Shown here one piece after another: positions 6,760 through 9,357 of a stretch of DNA of 9,357 nucleotides (its first letter is position 1; each line of letters begins with the position of its first letter). Position numbers and translations under genes: made by a program. The stretch lies in contig JBBRCF010000131.1 in NCBI GenBank assembly GCA_038205135.1, positions 1 to 9,357 on the forward strand. The letters are read 5' to 3'. This DNA is from UBA9554 sp038205135 (lineage in GTDB: Bacteria; Pseudomonadota; Alphaproteobacteria; Rhodobacterales; Rhodobacteraceae). The notes beneath the pieces were generated by a model, which was not told the DNA's origin, made no database searches, and worked only from the letters and a program-made list of their open reading frames with translations.

Positions 6760-8262
6760 ATGACCGAAGGATATGGGCAATCTGCGCTCGAAATCACGGG
6801 CATGACCAAGCGCTATGGTGGCACCGTTGCTTTGGACAATGTCTCGGCACGGTTCGAGGCGGGGCGCATCTACGGGCTTGTCGGGATCAACGGTTCCGGC
6901 AAGTCCACGATGATCAAGATCGTCGCGGGGATCGAGCAACCGACCGATCTTGAAGGCCTGTCCTTTTACGGCCAGCCCCATCCCGGTGCCTTGGGCGCGG
7001 CGGTATCGCATGACCACGGCGTGCGCGTGCTGCACCAGCGGCCGGCGCAGTTCCTTGATCTGTCGGTCACAGAGAACCTTTTGCTGCCCGACGTCGGGCG
7101 CGGACGGTTCGGGGCCTTCAACTGGAACAAGGCACATGACCGGGTGCGGGCGATGCTGGCCTCGGTAAACCTTGATATCGACCCGCGCCGACGGTTCGGG
7201 CGCTTCAGCCCGGCGCAGCGCACGATGGCGCTGATCTCGAAGCTGTTGTTTGACGAGGGCACCGGCGGCAACGCCCGCCGCATCGTTATTCTTGACGAAC
7301 CAACCGCGACCTTGCCCGAGGCCGAAGCCAAGTGGCTTTTGGACCAGCTCAAAGGCCAAAAGGCGGCGGGCCACACGATCATCTATGTGTCGCACCGGCT
7401 GGATGAACTTTTCTATATCGCTGATGACCTGACGATCCTGCGCAATGGCAAGATGATCGGCACCACGCCCGCCAGTGCCACCAACGAAAAGGATCTGGTG
7501 ACGCTGCTGCTGGGCCACGAATTGGAAGCCGCCCCCCGCAGCACCGGGGCCGAAGCCCGTGCCGAAGGGGGCGTGCCACGCCTGGAAGTGACAGGTCTGG
7601 CCGGGCGCGATGCCAAAGGCGTCGATTTCAAGCTGTGGCCGGGCGAGATTGTCGGCCTGACCGGGATCATCGGGTCGGGCTTTCTTGAAACTGCCGAATT
7701 GATCTTTGGTGCCCGCCCGCGCAAGGGCGGCGAAATCCACATCGACGGGCAGAGTCTTGATATTCGCCACCCCTGCGAGGCGATGCAGGCCGGGATCGCC
7801 ATGGTGCCAAGCGACCGCACCGAGATGGCCGTGTTTCCGAACTGGTCGCTGGCCGAGAACCTGAACGTAACGCAGGCCTGCGTGAAAACCGGCAGCATTC
7901 CGGATGCCAAGGCCGCCATCGGCACCTACGGCGTCAAGGCGCCGGGGCCGCGTGTGAAGATCTGGACGCTGTCAGGCGGCAATCAGCAAAAGGTGGTCCT
8001 CGCCCGCTGGATGGAGCGTAATCCGCGTGTCCTTTTGTAATGTGAACCGACCGCGGGCGTCGATCCCGGCGCGCGCGACGATCTGCACCGCCTGATCCGC
8101 GCCGCCGCCGCAAAGGGCTGTGCGGTGATCATCGCCAGCACCGATGCGGATGAACTCGAGGCGCTTGCGCATCGCACACTGGTCATCAACCGTGGCCGCG
8201 TTTCGGCTGAAATCCCCGGCGGGCCGGGCAGCAAGTCCAAAATCAGGGAGAAGATCATCTGA
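6760..8262 (+). pseudogene. RbsA/XylG-type double ABC ATPase, interrupted by in-frame TAA
   Basis: Cytoplasmic ATP-hydrolysing subunit of a CUT2-type importer with two fused nucleotide-binding domains. Domain 1: Walker A GINGSGKST (42-50), Q-loop near Q93, signature position FSPAQRT (149-155; normally like LSGGQ), Walker B IVILDEPTATL (175-185), H-loop YVSHRLDE (209-216). Domain 2: degenerate Walker A GIIGSG (302-307) without GKS, as in RbsA, and intact signature LSGGNQQK (404-411). At codon 427 a TAA (8038-8040) stops translation after NPRVLL. The same frame continues at once with CEPTAGVD and 73 good family codons to TGA 8260-8262, which gives the usual length of 500. The product would be 426 aa, without Walker B and the end of domain 2. 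Domain 1, which carries catalysis in such asymmetric pairs, survives, but transport is probably lost. The real stop overlaps the permease start (TGATG). Confidence 0.9.
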
Positions 8263-9086
8263 TGCCACGCTGGTTCCTTTTCCTCGAACGCTTTGGCCTT
8301 GTCGCAATCACGGCCTTGGTCATCGCCTTTTTCGCGCTGCATCCGGGCACAAGCGACACCTTCATGACGGTGGCGAACTGGCGCAGCATGCTGGGCACAA
8401 TGTCGATCCAGCTTTTGCTGGCGGCGGCCTTTACGCTGCCGCTGATCACGGGAAAGATCGACATCTCGTCGGGGTCGATTGCCGTCATGGCCAGCGTGAT
8501 CTTTGCCGGGCTGATCGGGTCGGTTGATGTGCCGCTGACGGGTGCGCTTGGGCTGAACTGGGTCATCGCGGCTGTCGTTGTCATCGTGATTGGCGCGGGG
8601 CTTGGCGCGGTGAACGGCGGGCTTGTCAGGGCGGGGGCAGACCCGCTGATTGCCACCCTTAGCCTGTCGATCATGCTTGGCGGGCTGGTCAGCGGTTATG
8701 CACAGGGGCGCGCCATTGTTGCAGGCATGCCCACAGACCCGACGGGCTTGGGCCGCATGTCGTTCGGCCCGTTCCCTGTGCTGTTCCTCGTGGCGGCTAC
8801 GGCGGCTGTCGCGGTCTGGTTCTTGCAGGAGCGAACGTCCTTTGGCCGCCGCCTGCACGCCATTGGTGTCAACCCTGCGGCAGCCCATCTGATTGGCGTC
8901 CGGGTCGAACGCACAGTGTTCACGGCCTTTGTCCTCGGTGGTCTGATCGCCGGGCTGGCTGCGGTGGTGCTGACCGCGCGGCAGGGCGGCGGGGTGCCGG
9001 TGAACGGGTTGAACCTTGTGCTGCCCGCCCTTGCTGGCACCTATCTGGGCGCCACAACGCGTCGAGCTATGCGGGATTTTGGTTGA
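8262..9086 (+). pseudogene. RbsC-type ABC permease, 3' end removed by IS256-family insertion
   Basis: Inner-membrane channel subunit (BPD_transp_2 family) of the importer. Hydrophobic segments are visible at about 11-26, 48-63, 72-87, 100-122, 129-147, 170-187 and 220-238. The family loop between them is recognisable: ITGKIDISSGSIAVMAS (62-78), ADPLIATLSLSIMLGG (126-141) and FGRRLHAIGVNPAAAHLIGV (194-213). Native sequence runs to about residue 266-268 (LAGTYLGATT). The remaining AMRDFG and the stop codon come from the insertion sequence. Family members are about 320-330 residues, so the last 50-60, including the final membrane helices, are missing and the protein is unlikely to work. The start overlaps the ATPase stop by one base, with AGGGAG at 8245-8250, a coupled arrangement. 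The rest of the gene, if still present, would lie beyond the right edge, after the IS. Confidence 0.9.
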
Positions 9087-9104
9087 TGGCGTGATTTGTA
9101 AGGC

Positions 9105-9159
9105 GGCGTATCGTGGCAGGTGATCAAGCCAGCCAGAACCTCACGAGGAGCGATACGCC
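9105..9159 (+). repeat. 9-bp inverted repeat in the transposase leader
   Basis: GGCGTATCG (9105-9113) is perfectly complementary to CGATACGCC (9151-9159), 37 nt apart. The right arm touches the transposase ATG at 9160 and the ribosome site (9145-9150) lies in the loop. In RNA this would form a hairpin that could hinder initiation. The repeat is seen; the role is inferred. Confidence 0.5.
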
Positions 9160-9357
9160 ATGAATGAAGATACAACGATCCTGCCTTTTCGCCAATTGGA
9201 AAAGATTAACGACCCGCTGACCCAGATTGCCCGCGAAGGTGCGCGACGGATGCTGGCGGAGATGCTGAAAGCCGAAGCTGACGCGTTTGTAGCCAGTTTT
9301 GCTGAGGAACGGCTGGAGGACGGCCGTCAGCGGATTGTGCGGCATGGCTTCGGCCCG
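9160..9357 (+). CDS. IS256-family (mutator-type) transposase, N-terminal 66 residues
   Basis: DDE-type transposase that moves the element. Only the N-terminus is in the window; the reading frame is open to the right edge. Starting at ATG 9160, with GAGGAG (9145-9150) at suitable distance, the protein shows the typical IS256-family opening: a variable ten residues, then DPLTQIAREGARRMLAEML (residues 22-40), EADAFV (43-48), a run of the type AEERLEDGRQRIVR (51-64), and HGFGP at the edge, just where family members read VVRNGH or RHGHGP. The catalytic DDE residues are downstream and cannot be checked, so it is unknown whether the transposase is intact. It reads in the same direction as the permease, so importer transcription would run into it. 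Confidence 0.88.
   Translation, partial: MNEDTTILPFRQLEKINDPLTQIAREGARRMLAEMLKAEADAFVASFAEERLEDGRQRIVRHGFGP

Larger units (their letters stand above)
9060..9357 (+). mobile_element. Left end of an IS256-family insertion sequence (continues past the window)
   Basis: Permease homology stops at about 9059-9065, and roughly 100 bp later a mutator-type transposase begins in the same direction. This layout, a short non-coding end and then one long transposase gene, is normal for IS256-family elements. The exact terminal inverted repeat cannot be fixed because the right end and the target duplication (8-9 bp in this family) lie outside. A start near GAGCTATGCGGG (from 9064) is a guess. The element is slightly less GC-rich than the genes to its left. 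Confidence 0.8.

Noticed and set aside
6619..7770. 383-codon minus-strand open frame opposite the ATPase
   Set aside because: The plus-strand ATPase motifs are unambiguous; the antisense product shows no domain.
8038..8042. TAATG as programmed stop-restart or recoding of the ATPase
   Set aside because: The overlapping ATG is followed directly by TGA, there is no ribosome site, and UAA read-through inside Walker B is not known for this family.
7983..8888. 301-codon minus-strand open frame opposite the ATPase end and permease
   Set aside because: Arg/Asp/His-rich antisense shadow of a hydrophobic membrane protein gene.

Overview
The window is a GC-rich piece of bacterial chromosome or plasmid, most likely from an alphaproteobacterium of the Rhodobacteraceae type. 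This is inferred from codon use, tight gene packing, the kind of genes present and the style of the IS256-family element; no rRNA or marker gene is available to confirm it.

Layout. The left 5.3 kb is a minus-strand catabolic operon, read from right to left. It runs: a PuuC-like aldehyde dehydrogenase (start at 5318); a ferredoxin-reductase-type FAD flavoprotein (start at 3818); a second, unusual aldehyde dehydrogenase (start at 2605); and a GabT-type 4-aminobutyrate aminotransferase (start at 1203) that runs off the left edge. A 233-bp divergent control region (5319-5551) carries a convincing promoter on each strand. Two related copies of a palindromic site lie about 178 bp apart, one over each predicted transcription start. 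To the right, on the plus strand, is a CUT2/ribose-type ABC importer: periplasmic binding protein (5552), double ATPase (6760) and membrane permease (8262). The permease is cut by the left end of an IS256-family insertion sequence whose transposase starts at 9160 and leaves the window.

How the genes fit together. The importer probably brings in the inducer or substrate. The minus-strand enzymes suit degradation of an amine or polyamine-like compound: aminoaldehyde to amino acid (PuuC-like), transamination to a semialdehyde (GabT), and semialdehyde to acid (second dehydrogenase). The flavoprotein would normally feed electrons to a ferredoxin and an oxygenase, neither of which is in the window. 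The substrate cannot be read from the sequence.

The most striking point is damage. Four of the seven native genes carry a lesion. gabT lacks one base next to position 439. The flavoprotein gene has lost its stop codon (TGG where TGA is expected, 2613-2615). The ATPase has an in-frame TAA inside Walker B of its second domain (8038-8040). The permease is broken by the IS. In every case the sequence beyond the lesion still reads as good family sequence, so either the locus began to decay very recently or some of the point lesions are sequence errors. I see no tRNA, rRNA, CRISPR array, riboswitch or convincing terminator.
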